From NCBI RefSeq assembly GCF_018873765.1, contig NC_057918.1:9184862-9248861 (forward strand): DNA of 64,000 nucleotides, given 5' to 3'. The notes beneath the pieces are model-generated. The model made no database searches and had not been told where the DNA came from. It was given only the letters and a program-made list of their open reading frames with translations. Shown here one piece after another: positions 45,419 to 56,228 of the stretch (position 1 is its first letter; each line of letters opens with the position of its first letter). This DNA is from Telopea speciosissima (lineage: Eukaryota > Streptophyta > Magnoliopsida > Proteales > Proteaceae). A program made the position numbers and the translations under genes.

Positions 45419-46219
45419 TTCAATAGTAGTAGGAGCACCTTGATTTTGTAGAAGCTATGGAGGTCTCTCTCCTGTATATTTTTTTCTCCTGTATATTTTT
45501 TTCTTCCCTACTGATGTATTCTTCTTTCTAAACCCCATGACCCTTCGTTCTTTGAGACGTTTTGGGCTGGGTTCCTTTTCTTTTCTTCTCAGTTTTATTT
45601 CTTGTTTCATAGAGATTCGATATTGCTCATTTACTTGATTCGTTCTTTCTTGTTCATGTTAATAAATAAGGGATCTTTCCTTTTGGGATATGTTCTGTTC
45701 TTCTCTTCTTTGGTTTTGGTAGATGTCTTGTTGCTGTTTTGTTGTATTATTAGATTAAATTCTAAAGATTTGATTGTCTGGATTATATATTAGGAAAGGG
45801 TTCATAACACAAGAAAAAATTTTAGTATTGAGCTTTCAAAACTAATTAGTGACTCTGTAACAGTTAGGTGTGAGGATTAGCATGTATTGGGATTTGGATT
45901 TTCTGGTTCTAGCCTTCTAGGTGAGGGCATGAGAGATGCCCACAAGCTAACTGGTTATTCACGAATTTTTATCCTCTCAATTCACTCACTAATATTCCAT
46001 AAGGTTCACGTAATTTCTCAGGTTAGCATTTTCTCCCCAACATTCTTGGTGTTACTTTAGCCTATATTTGGAATGCAAGAAAGGAAAAGAAGAAAAGAAA
46101 AGAAAGAAGAGAGAACCAGCTTTGTCTTTGTTAACTAAGAAAAAGGTCTATATATAAACTAACTATTTTCAAAGTCAAACAAAAACCTAAACTATAAATT
46201 CCCAGTGGCAGAAGCATTC
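45419..46219. other. Convergent 3' flanks
   Basis: Holds the 3' UTRs of the TUB8-like gene (+) and the NPF gene (-), which converge here. It is T-rich with AATAAATAAG at about 45661. No other gene is seen. Confidence 0.5.
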
Positions 46220-48873
46220 CTAGTTCCTACCATTATAGAGTTTACATAAACATATAAACACTATCAAGCTCAAGGTGCTTAACAGAGCCAGAAGCCAGTA
46301 GTAGTTATCTAGTCGGGCTTGCCTCAGGTCATCCGAGAACCAGCTTTGTCTTTGCCCACTTGCACATGTGACAATCTCAATGATTGAGATCAGAAGGGCA
46401 CTAAGAAAGCTTCCCACCCCAAAAACACTAAGATACAGAGCTATGCCCATGGTTCTCATCCTACTAGGCATTTGGGTGTAGAAGAACTCTTGCATTCCAA
46501 CAACAGTAAACACATCTGAGATACCAAGGAGAATGTATTGAGGTAGCAACCAGAAGATACTCATTGGCACTGTTGATGATTGTGACTCAAGAAGCCCAGA
46601 TTTACTGATCTTCAATCTCTTTGTTTCAACAATTGCAGCTATTGCCATGGCAGCAATTGAGAGAACCATCCCAATTCCCATCCTCTGCATCACAGTGATC
46701 CCTTTATCCGTTCGAGTGATAATCTGTATGAAGGGGATGACCATCTTGTCATATAAAGGCATTAGAAGTACTATTGAGATAGTAATAGCAGTCTGTAGTG
46801 TTGCAGGAGGGATAACAAAGCTGCTTCCAATGCTCCTCTTCATGGTTGTTCCCTGTTTAGTGAAGAAGGTAGCTGGTTGTTGGAAGACAACAGCAAACAT
46901 TAGAAGTGTGACCCATATGGGCAAGAGCCTCAGTAGCCGTCTCATGTCAAATGTAACAATCTCATTGTTAGGGTTTTCATCGATTCTTTTGGAGCTATCA
47001 GAATCTTGATTGCAAAGTGGACTCCCCTGTAGCCTGGAAACAAGCAAATTTTGCATTAGGTTCTTCCCTTAACACATTAAGATCTAAAACTGTTAACTAC
47101 CATGAGTTTTTATAATGATACTTCTCTGTTTCTCGGCAGAGCCATAATAGTGTTGGTAACCATAGACCTAGAGTATATATTTTAGAGAAGAAGAGGAAGA
47201 AATAGGGAACTTACTCGAGCTCAACCCTGTCGGAGTCTTTCTCTGGCAAGGTGATCCTGCCATTCAACATTTTTGATACAGTTTCTTTAATGCCTTGAAT
47301 TATCTCTTCTATGGGCTTCTTCTCATCCTTGAGCTGCTTATGGATGTAGGTTCGAGTCCCACATGAGAAACATACAACAGAAGCCACCATTGCTATTGTA
47401 GGAATAGCAAATCCCAATCCCCAACCAAAAGTATCTTGAATATAGGACATAAGAGAAACACCCAATAGGCTACCTGTACATATACTGAAATATGACCACT
47501 GGAAAAATGAACTTTTCTTCTTTGTACTCTGGTCATCTTTGGTACAAGGCAACTCATCATCACATTCAAGTTGATCTGCTGCGAAGGCCTGCAAGCAAGG
47601 GTTGTATCCACCTTGCCCTATGGAAATCAAATAGAGTGACCAAAAGAGAGACAATGAAGAGCTGGTTTTGCTAGGAGGTAGCCATGCCCTTAGCAGTGCT
47701 GTTGATGTCAATGCTGCAAGCCCCTAAAGCAATTGAAGGAATGAAAGTTAGTGTTCCATTTCCATGACCACACTTATAGCATCAACTGCATGAAGCAGGC
47801 AATTGGGTGTCACTATTTAGGCCCTTAAAGCTATTAATGCATGCTTGTCTCATCCGGCATGTCGCCGGTGCCGGTGATCCTTCATTGTGTGCCATCCAGA
47901 AAGCTTTGGATGTCATCATTTTATTCTAAATTTTCTATTACCCCTCTCTTGGTCTTTGCTTTCTCTCTCTGGTTTTGGTCCATTGCTTAATGTTTTAAGA
48001 GTTCTTGCTGTTCCATTCTTTTGGTTGATTGAGCACAACCTGAGTGTGTCCCAACTTGGTCCAGCAAGTGAATGCAACAATTACTGGAAGGTATAAGGGG
48101 CTGTTTCCTCTTGGAGGTCAATTCGTTAGAATCTGTACTGCACCATAGTGGTGTCTACGATCTTAAGAAGAATGACCGGCGGCACGACTCAGCCCTACCA
48201 AGTATTCATGAATTATGTTCATGTTTTAAGCTCTTCTGCTGTACATGGTTGCTTCATCAGGGGTTAAGCGGTGGAGATAAGTTCTACATTCTCAATTTAT
48301 TTGCAACACACCAGCATAGAAACAAGTTTGAGTTAAGAAACTCACCACAACATAAAGGAGAGAGGAAGCTATGATGGTGGAGTAGCGATCCCAGTATGAG
48401 TCAGCAACAAGTGCTCCTAATAGGGAGAGGATGGATGTTACTCCACACCAGTTGTTTACAGTTTTGGCTGCCGAGGAGTTGCCCATTTTAACGACATCCG
48501 TCAGATAAGTAATGAGATTGGAAGCCACCCCTTTGAATGCAAGCCTCTCCACCCCAGCTATCACTATAACATCAACCAACCAAACACAGTTGTTTTACTT
48601 TTAACAGCTTCATATCATGTACTGCTCCACTTGGGCACCAAGTCCATCAGTAGTCCAATCCATGGTGTTAACATACAACCCATTCAGGTATATGAGGTGA
48701 TGATTAGAGGCATCTGGTGTTGGTGCTCAAGTAAAGCCTTGTATCTACCATAACTAAGAACAGAGGAGACAAAGAAAAAGAGAGAGACAGAGAAGACATG
48801 AGTGTATATGTGGGTTACCTATAAGGAGAACACATGATTTGCCCAGTCCTTTTGATCTCTTTCCTTCATCCAT
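46220..48873 (-). CDS. NRT1/PTR family (NPF5-like) transporter
   Basis: Four exons on the minus strand: 48819-48873, 48346-48563, 47215-47723 and 46220-47033. Phases match, giving 531 residues of a proton-coupled nitrate/peptide/hormone transporter at a membrane. The start [20 protein letters not shown] leads into TM1 with [19 protein letters not shown]. Other family marks are [45 protein letters not shown] and [15 protein letters not shown]. The C-terminal block is [26 protein letters not shown]. The first Glu of the proton-coupling ExxER motif is Ala here (AGVER). The FLDKA-type stretch normally preceding the second half is not recognisable, and the protein is shorter than the usual 550-600 residues. 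Substrate cannot be predicted. The second half and its helices look intact. Confidence 0.9.
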
Positions 48874-49019
48874 GTTGCAAGGAAATGAACTTCAACTTTG
48901 AAGAGTAAGCTCTCAAGATAAGGACCTGAACAAGCGATCAAACATGGAAGCCAGTACCAAGAAAACCTCTGTTTTCTCTCAGACTTCTAAGTCACAGTCA
49001 CCACAGCATGCAACATACT

Positions 49020-49026
49020 CTATATA
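49020..49026 (-). promoter_or_regulatory. TATA box of NPF gene
   Basis: TATATAG on the minus strand, about 147 bp upstream of the NPF ATG at 48873. Position and context fit a core promoter. Confidence 0.55.
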
Positions 49027-49029
49027 GGA

Positions 49030-49907
49030 ATTAAGCAGGGAATCAAAACATCTCCACATTACTCAAAAATCTTTTCTTTTGTCTTCTTTTCGATTACTTT
49101 ATCACAGACATTGTCTTCTAATCAGCTTAAAGCTTCAACAAAGTTAAAAGCCACCTTACTTTCAGTTTATATTGGTAGTGTCGTCACAGCCATGCCATAC
49201 AGCATTAATGTCGACATGCAACATGCAACGTCTGTTGTGTGGAATCCCACAACAAGGTTTGCATAAGAGAAAACCCTTCAAAATAATTTTTAGCAGATAA
49301 GGAACATATAATTGGAAGGAATCAAGACCTGCAACCTGCTCTTAAGTATTCTGAAATTATTGTTAATGGAGTTATTAAAGTACTAAGCAGTAACAGTAGC
49401 TGTTGAAATGGATTACGTTATGAGTATGGTTACACGCAAATGGAGGAGTCAATTCAGGATAAGGTTCTTATTCTTATGCTCCAATCTGGCTAACCCAGAA
49501 TGGAAGAAGCTTCACAAAGAATATCACTGTCTGTTTTGGTGGTTTGCTGAGACGGAGAGAGCAATAGAGGAAGGTATATGCTTTGGTGGGTTGCTGAGAT
49601 GGAATTCAACTTTGTTTTATTTGGTGGAACACCTCACCAACGAAGGAAGATCCTTGTTGATACGCATACTTGTTACACAAAATTCCACCTTACTAATGTG
49701 GTTGGCCACCCCAGTTTTGTTGTTTCTTTCTTTTTTTTTTGGTTTCGCTGCTTATGATCTTTAGGTCTTGTGATGAAAGACGACTAGGCATAGTAACTAT
49801 GGGAAGTGATTCAAAAGGCTAGTGGGTGAGTCAAAAGGGATAGTGGATTGTGAGTTTGTGTTCTTTATGGAGATGATTTTGACCATCAGATCTAAACCTA
49901 GTTGTAG
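49030..49907. other. NPF upstream spacer, no gene seen
   Basis: Promoter-side spacer of the NPF gene. The open frame at 49408-49764 has no recognisable family and begins within AT-rich sequence. I do not support it as a gene. Confidence 0.4.
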
Positions 49908-50301
49908 TATAGTTGGAAAATCAGGTTTTGACCCGTGCGAGTCAGCAGAGTCGAGTAAACAAAACATGAAACCTAGTCAAGAGTCATGAAGATTCACCTA
50001 GGTTTGAGAAAATGATCAGACCAGATTCGAGTCAGCCCATACTATTCATAGTCCATAAATTTGATATACAACTAACATAACCCTAGAATTTTTGCTTCTT
50101 GTCTTCAATATTAGTTCATTTTTTCTTCTCACTTGTGAAGCAACCAAACTCTCAATTCCCCTAATTCGGAGAAAGAGAAGAAAAGAAGATATTAATAAAA
50201 TAAGATAAAAGCATGATTTGCCCTGATCAGGTTTGAGTCTACCAAGTCATCAGGTTTTGAAACAGACGAGTCAAGTCATAAAACTTGGTTTTCCAACTAT
50301 A
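49908..50301. mobile_element. Inverted-repeat miniature element
   Basis: Terminal repeats TATAGTTGGAAAATCAGGTTTT and, reversed, TATAGTTGGAAAACCAAGTTTT enclose about 394 bp. Subterminal GACTCG/CGAGTC-type words (GTGCGAGTCAGCAGAGTCGAG, ACGAGTCAAGTCA) recur. It is non-coding. Target duplication is short or unclear, so superfamily is left open. Confidence 0.6.
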
Positions 50302-50315
50302 TTGTACACCAATCC

Positions 50316-50560
50316 TAGGGGTGTCCATCAATCGGGCCAGGCCGGTCTTGGTCCGGCCTAATCGGGTTTAACCATTTTGAAGCCCTGGACCGTGCCTGAC
50401 CATTTATCTAATGAGGCTTACATTAGACGGGCATGGTACGATTTATATTTGGTCAGGGCATGGTACGATTTATATTCGGTCAATCGGGCTTTAACTGGGC
50501 TAAATGACTGTTTAACTTTAAATAGGTTGTGGCTAAAAACATGTCTTAACTCTTAATATG
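50316..50560. mobile_element. Partial hAT-type miniature element
   Basis: Starts TAGGGGTGTCCATCAATCGG, a common left end for plant hAT MITEs, and carries GGGCATGGTACGATTTATAT twice in direct repeat (50428 and 50457). I could not find the matching right end. Confidence 0.45.
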
Positions 50561-51154
50561 TTTATGCAACAAATCCTCCAACCCCCAACCATTTGACCGA
50601 AGGTAAGGTTCAATTAACGGTATTAACCTCTATCTCTTTCCCCCTTTTTTTTATATTAAAAGCATATATTAACATTGCCTATCTCTAGTTTATGGGCATT
50701 GGGGGTAAAATGAGAATTTTATGTAGTGATTATAGGGTTGGTATTGCCCACTTGAAGAAATTGTGAATGTATTTCGTAAGGAATTGATAAGTCATGGAAG
50801 TACAACTCCTAAATCCTATTTTTACCACATGGTATTGGTATTGTTGATTAGATAAATTTGAATCATTGAAAGGTAAGATGATATTATATTGGTTCATTGT
50901 TAAATTGGGCCTTTAATTTAATCGTATGGCTCACCTTACTATATTATTTTTATCCGTTGGATCATGTTAGTTATTACAAAAGTATTGTATTATCTAATTT
51001 CTTTCCATCATTTTTCTTTAGATAAAAAAAGTTCTAAGATGGAAGGATGAATTGGTGATTGTGATAGAGCACTCTCTCACAATTAACAAGGTTCATGAAA
51101 AAAATATATGTTTATTATGAGTGCTTATTAGATTATAAGTACTTGTTAGGATAT

Positions 51155-51985
51155 ATACAAAATTTAGTTTGTTTCTTCAAAATATTATTAATTATGAGAA
51201 TTTCTTATGAAATATTGATGATTAGAGGACCTATTAAAATAGAAATCAAAATGATTAAATGATGACTTTAGATGACATATCCATCATGTTTGAGTGCTAA
51301 TGAGGCTGCCAAATTCTTTTTAAAATAAAAAAGCTATTTAGTGCCAATATGGTTTCTACTATCATTTTCAATAAAAAAAAAAAAAAGAAGGAAAAAAGAT
51401 CTCTGTCCGGGAGTGTGGCCTACACCAGCACTCCCATGAGTCTATCTCTCTCCTCCCCATGTGAAAAGACACCTCTGCCCCCTTATTTTAAGGAGGAGAG
51501 AGATAGACACATGGGACTGCTGGCGTAGGCCACACTCTCGTACAGAAAACTGCTTCCCAAAAAAAAATTATAATGTTAAGAAATGGATAGTGGAATGTGT
51601 ATTGTGTCAAGCAAGGCATGATAGGCAACACAAAAAAAAATTTTGGAAGGGTAAATATAGACAATACAAAAATTAATTACATGGTATTTTGCATAGCATT
51701 TAGATTTGATGCACAAATATAATTTTGTGTTTCCTATTATGCCTCTGCTTAACACAATGCGCATTCCACTTTCCTAATATAATAGTTTTTTTTTTTTTTT
51801 TAATTGAAAAGAGCACCAAAAGACTTTTTTTTTTAAAGAATTCCAAAGTTTCATTAGCACTCAAATATGATTGACATGTCATCTAATCATTTTGATTTCC
51901 ATTTTAATAGGACTTCTTATCATCAATATTTCAAGAAGATCAATAATGAATTCCAAGAATCACACTAAATTTTGTCTTAATTTAA
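51155..51985. mobile_element. Foldback element with nested hairpin
   Basis: A palindromic unit of about 830 bp. The left arm ATTAAAATAGAAATCAAAATG and GTTTGAGTGCTAATGA find their complements at about 51840-51915. Further in, GTGGAATGTGTATTGTGTCA (51591) is matched inverted near 51745-51775. It is AT-rich and non-coding. A GC-rich hairpin at 51396-51557 interrupts the left arm. Outer limits are approximate. Confidence 0.65.
51396..51557. mobile_element. GC-rich hairpin element nested in foldback element
   Basis: Arms GAGTGTGGCCTACACCAGCA and TGCTGGCGTAGGCCACACTC pair almost perfectly, followed inward by GTCTATCTCTCTCC / GGAGAGAGATAGAC. Its position in one arm only of the AT-rich foldback shows it arrived later. 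Flanking A runs hide any target duplication. Confidence 0.7.
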
Positions 51986-54214
51986 AAAAGTCCACTATAC
52001 AATTCTGAATGCTTTCAAAGTATAGTTGTATGGTACAAATATACATTCCCTTTAACCATGATTTAGAGTTCAGATCTTCAGGGGGTGGGGAGCCCGAGGC
52101 CCACAAAATGTTGAGGTTGAGGTTGAAGTTGAGGAGACGAGATGACAAATATAATGTTGAGGTTGATAGATGAGATGACAAATATACATCAAATAAATAA
52201 TGGATCCAAACATTTAAGATCATGGGTGGAAGACTAAAGGCTGTGTTTGGTATGATTTTTTCGAATGCATTCCAAGAATGCATACCTAATGCAACCTAAA
52301 TATAGAGTGTTGAATGTAGTCTAATGTAGATTTAGATTTGATCATTCTACATGCTTAATAAATGAAAATTCCTTGAATAAGTCACGGGTTGAATTTGGTG
52401 GGTCACCTAAACCTAGATGGCTCACTATGTATTCAGTTAGAATAAAAATTTGGAAGAAGCTTTTATGTATTGATGGTCAAGAGAGCTCACTTGTTCTACA
52501 AGACATGTTTTAAATAGGCTATATGTAAAATTCCATTATCAAATTCTCTCACATACTTTCCCTTGTATTTCAATTGTCCATTATTTTCAATAAAATTATT
52601 ATTATTATTTTTTAAATTTTATTTTGCCACTTTCCAATACCATTGTGGATGAAACTTGAATGTTTGCAAGTAATAAGGACCTTGGATCTATCTAGGGGTG
52701 CAACTAGGCTAGGCCAGGCTAGGCTTTTTAAAACCCCAACTCAACCTTAGGTCTCCTTAACTTGGCCTAGGCCCAGCCTTGCCCAAGATTGGCTGGGATT
52801 TCTCAGTGCAAGCTTAGTCTTCTTCTACTCAGCCTTGATTAACCCTAGTAGTATTGGTTTGAATTCGATACGCACAGTGGAATCCGAATCGGATACGTTT
52901 CGATTATGTATTTTTCAATTAGAGATTATGGTAAACAAAAATTCCACAAGAAAAAATATTGTTACCTTAGAGCCGCAATCGAAACTCCTCTAGATAATAG
53001 TTCTTCCACACCCGAGCAAAGAATGAGATTGATTGTTCAACACTTTGAATCTGCAATCCAACAGGCAAATAGGAAAATCACCACTAACACTAAAGTTTCA
53101 AAAACTCTAACACTTTACACACACACACACACACACGAGAGAGAGAGGACTAGAAAATTCGGCCCGCCCTCTCCTCTCTCCACTCCTTTTATAATGTGAT
53201 CCCACCCATTTGGGATTCCTTTTTCCATACACTTTCCAAAATTGTGTCTTATTTTGGTGGTGGAGAGAATCTTTCCTAATTGCCAACAATCTTGCTTCTA
53301 AAGTTGTAAGAAATAGAATTTAAAGGAATTGTTATCTTTTTTATTATGATCAATAATATAATCTAATTAGATTTTATTTATTATCATAAACAAAAAGATA
53401 ATTAACCAATTAATATTTTCAAATATTGTCATGCAAAATTAAACACTTTAATTTACATATATGACATTCCACATTTCTAATATCCTATAATGAGTTACGT
53501 GGCATGTATTTAAATAATGCCAAACCCCAACTCATCGTATAAGTACGTTCCAAAGATTCTGTGATTGGGATCGGACTCCCAAAAATATTTCAAATAAATT
53601 TAAATACATAAATAATTATTTTTCATATTACAAAATTATTTCGTAAATAATTTACAAAAACAACTCTGGTACCAGATTCTTGTTTGATCTATCACAAACT
53701 CTCTCTCTTCTTGATATGCCTGAATCAATGGTAATGGATTCCATGGAGAACATCTGTATCACTAACAATGTGGGATAACATGTCTAGTGTGTCGATACAT
53801 AGTCTGTAGGACGTCAACCATTAGCTTATTAAAACAAATGACATAGCGTCGTAGTGAATAAGATCACTCAGGTCAAAGGTCAATTGTCGGGTACGAATCT
53901 CGTCTTTTCGCAACTGGCAGTAACACATGCGAGATTCTTACTAGATTATTTTATATACACACACAATATGTGCACCCGCGTTTATGTATAAAAAACTCAT
54001 TTCTGGTAACATACAATGTGACGACCATATGAATAGGATGTCCGATCCTTTCTTTAGCTGATAACCGTTTTGGATGAAAACCCATGGAACAATTTATAAG
54101 CCCAACAAAATTCATGTCATACACAAAATAAAATAAATACTTTATTAATATGAACCGGGTTTGATGGACATATATCTAACATGTAACCCCTATGGATGAT
54201 TTAATTATAGGTAG
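51986..54214. other. Spacer, no gene seen
   Basis: AT-rich with an (AC)n run at 53118-53136 and a GA run next to it. A hAT-like left-end fragment TAGGGGTGCAACTAGGC lies at 52694. A weak tRNA-like block is at about 53844-53912, with A-box-like TAGCGTCGTAGTG and B-box-like GGGTACGAATCTC; it may be a SINE remnant. No gene is supported. Confidence 0.4.
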
Positions 54215-54351
54215 GGATGTTCATTATGGGGAAGTGCACCCTCTGCAAGCACCCCTCTCTTTATTGGTCCTTCTCATGTGAAATAACCCATATGGGCAGA
54301 TTAAAGAGATAGATAGAGGGGGCGTTGGCGGAGGTTGCGCTTCCCGATAGA
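54215..54351. mobile_element. GC-rich hairpin element, family C
   Basis: The left GGGATGTTCATTATGGGGAA pairs with a right end that, reversed, reads GGCAATGTTCTCTATCGGGA. The arms continue GTGCACCCTCTGC / GGCGGAGGTTGCGC. Its GTTCTCT-type end resembles the 14675 and 55494 elements. No target duplication was found. Confidence 0.55.
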
Positions 54352-55267
54352 GAACATTGCCTCTTATTTTTATTTTTATACGAGTGCATGTTGTTGTAAT
54401 CAAAGTGGTGAAATGAAAAATTGTAGCCTTCTTTTGATTGCTCCTTAGTCCTTATCTTATTCTTAAAAGTTAATTAAAGTCGAAGGTAAAAAGAGTTTAC
54501 CATTATGTTATTATCAAAAATCGTCATTGTAAAATGATTGGATTTTTCCTCACTGAAAAAAAGAAGGGTATCATACTAAAATGGCAAAAGGTTCAAATTT
54601 CTTACAAATTTTGGTTACAACAAGATTTTTCCATTATGTATTAAATATTATATACACAGGTTCGGTTAGGTCATGTCGTGCTTAGACCTAGGTCTCCTCC
54701 TAAGATCGGCCCAGCCCGACCCAACCCCGGGCCTGGAAATCTCAGTCTTGGCCCAACCTACGAGCTCAAAATCCCAGCCTAAGCCCTGTCAGGTTAAGGT
54801 TGGGTTTTAGTTTTTCGGACCAAACTTGCACCCTTAGGTTTACCTGTCTACGAAATTTCAGTCCCATCTAACTGGCTGAATTGCAGGAATTTGTATTGTC
54901 CAAAAAACCACTCCATTAAACTCTTAAAATAATTCTCGAATATCATATTAGCACATGTAGGTGTCAGATTGATAGTTAAGTCCCCCTCCCAAAAAAATTG
55001 ACAGAGCAAAAAGAACTCTTGATATAAGGAAACCATTCCCCATAAAATATCATAAAGAAGATTTCCTAGAGAGAAAAAAATGAGATCGGTTCCATTTTGT
55101 GTAAAAGAAATTAAGGAGGGAAGTGATAATTTCAAACTTAACAAAGAAACTTTTGTATCCATCATCCCACATGATTATATCATTAACTCCAAATTATTAT
55201 ATATTTGGTTATTAAATTAAATATATTGTATCAATATCCCTTAAATTTGAAAAGTATAATAAAAATT

Positions 55268-55842
55268 ACGTCTAAAAGGTATCATTACTAAATATGATAA
55301 GATATTTAACATGTGTTAGTTCAAGTGATAGAGGACCAAACAAATCTCATTTGTACAATTTCAACTCAAAATGAGTAGAAGTCGTCGTTTTTTTTTTTTA
55401 TTTTTTGGGTAGAAAGTAGAAGTTGTCGTTAAAAGTACAAAAGATGTCATTTCGTATTTTATATTCATCTTTATTTGATTGCATTTGATAACTAGGGGAG
55501 TGCTCTCTGCATGGGACGTAGGGGCCATGCCACACACAATAGCCAATGACAGCCTGCACTCAAGCATATTGGGGGGCAGAATTTTCGCCATTCATGGGGG
55601 GCTCATCGATCATTTCTGCCCCCCATGTGTCTGGGCGTGGCCCTTGGGTCTCATGCAGAGAACGTTTCTCCTTGATAATTTTACTAAAACTTTGAATAAG
55701 AGTTTGAGCAACTTTCTTTGCTTATTTTGAATTAAAACTTAGCCATTGAAATGCATGTGAGATCTTCTATCATGTGGACTATAATTATGTGAGACCAAAT
55801 GACAAATAGTGAATTGTTATATGTCACTAGTGTAGTGACACC
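55268..55842 (-). mobile_element. Miniature element family D copy 3, inverted and interrupted
   Basis: Reads in the opposite orientation to copies 1 and 2. The high-coordinate end reversed gives GGTGTCACTACACTAGTGAC followed by AACAATTCACTATTTGTCA. The middle shows GACATCTTTTGTACTTTTA and TTGAGTTGAAATTGTACAAA. The low-coordinate end is degraded. A hairpin element (55494-55671) with its own 9-bp duplication lies inside. Confidence 0.6.
55494..55671. mobile_element. GC-rich hairpin element nested in family D copy 3
   Basis: A 178-bp hairpin with ends AGGGGAGTGCTCTCTGCATG and, reversed, GGAGAAACGTTCTCTGCATG. Inner arms GGGGGGCAGAA / TTCTGCCCCCC also pair. Flanks TTGATAACT (55485-55493) and TTGATAATT (55672-55680) are a 9-bp duplication with one mismatch. 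Confidence 0.8.
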
Positions 55843-56228
55843 TAGAAAGTTTATATAATTAATTTATACAATCATATTGGAAAATAATTATAGAATTTTC
55901 CTTTTCGGATTTGAAATTTTTTTACTTCCTTTCTCTTTGATTTTCCTTGCAACCAAAATAGTTTTGGAGTTCGGGCCCATAAGGCCCACAACCGTGACCG
56001 AAGGGCAAAGAATTTCAAGGGGAGACAGTTTCAAAGTCTTCGTTAGAGGAAAAAAAAAAAAAAGAGAAAAAGATATCGAGTCTGTGGAATTGGGTTTGGG
56101 AGTTTGGACACTTTTCTTGTAGGGTGGACAGTGGACTGCTGGAGGTCGGACCTCTCTTCACTGTTACTGCTACGAGACTGCATCTCTCTTCCCTTTCCTC
56201 TTCTTCAGAGAAACCAGAGCCGTTCGCC

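Noticed and set aside
53844-53912. tRNA-like A and B boxes
   Set aside because: No cloverleaf or discriminator can be drawn; at best a SINE remnant, so not called as a tRNA gene.
56124-56228. N-terminal extension of the MTP12 frame
   Set aside because: The extension begins with GTG and has no ATG. The first ATG is at 56229, where the His-rich N-terminus typical of the family starts.
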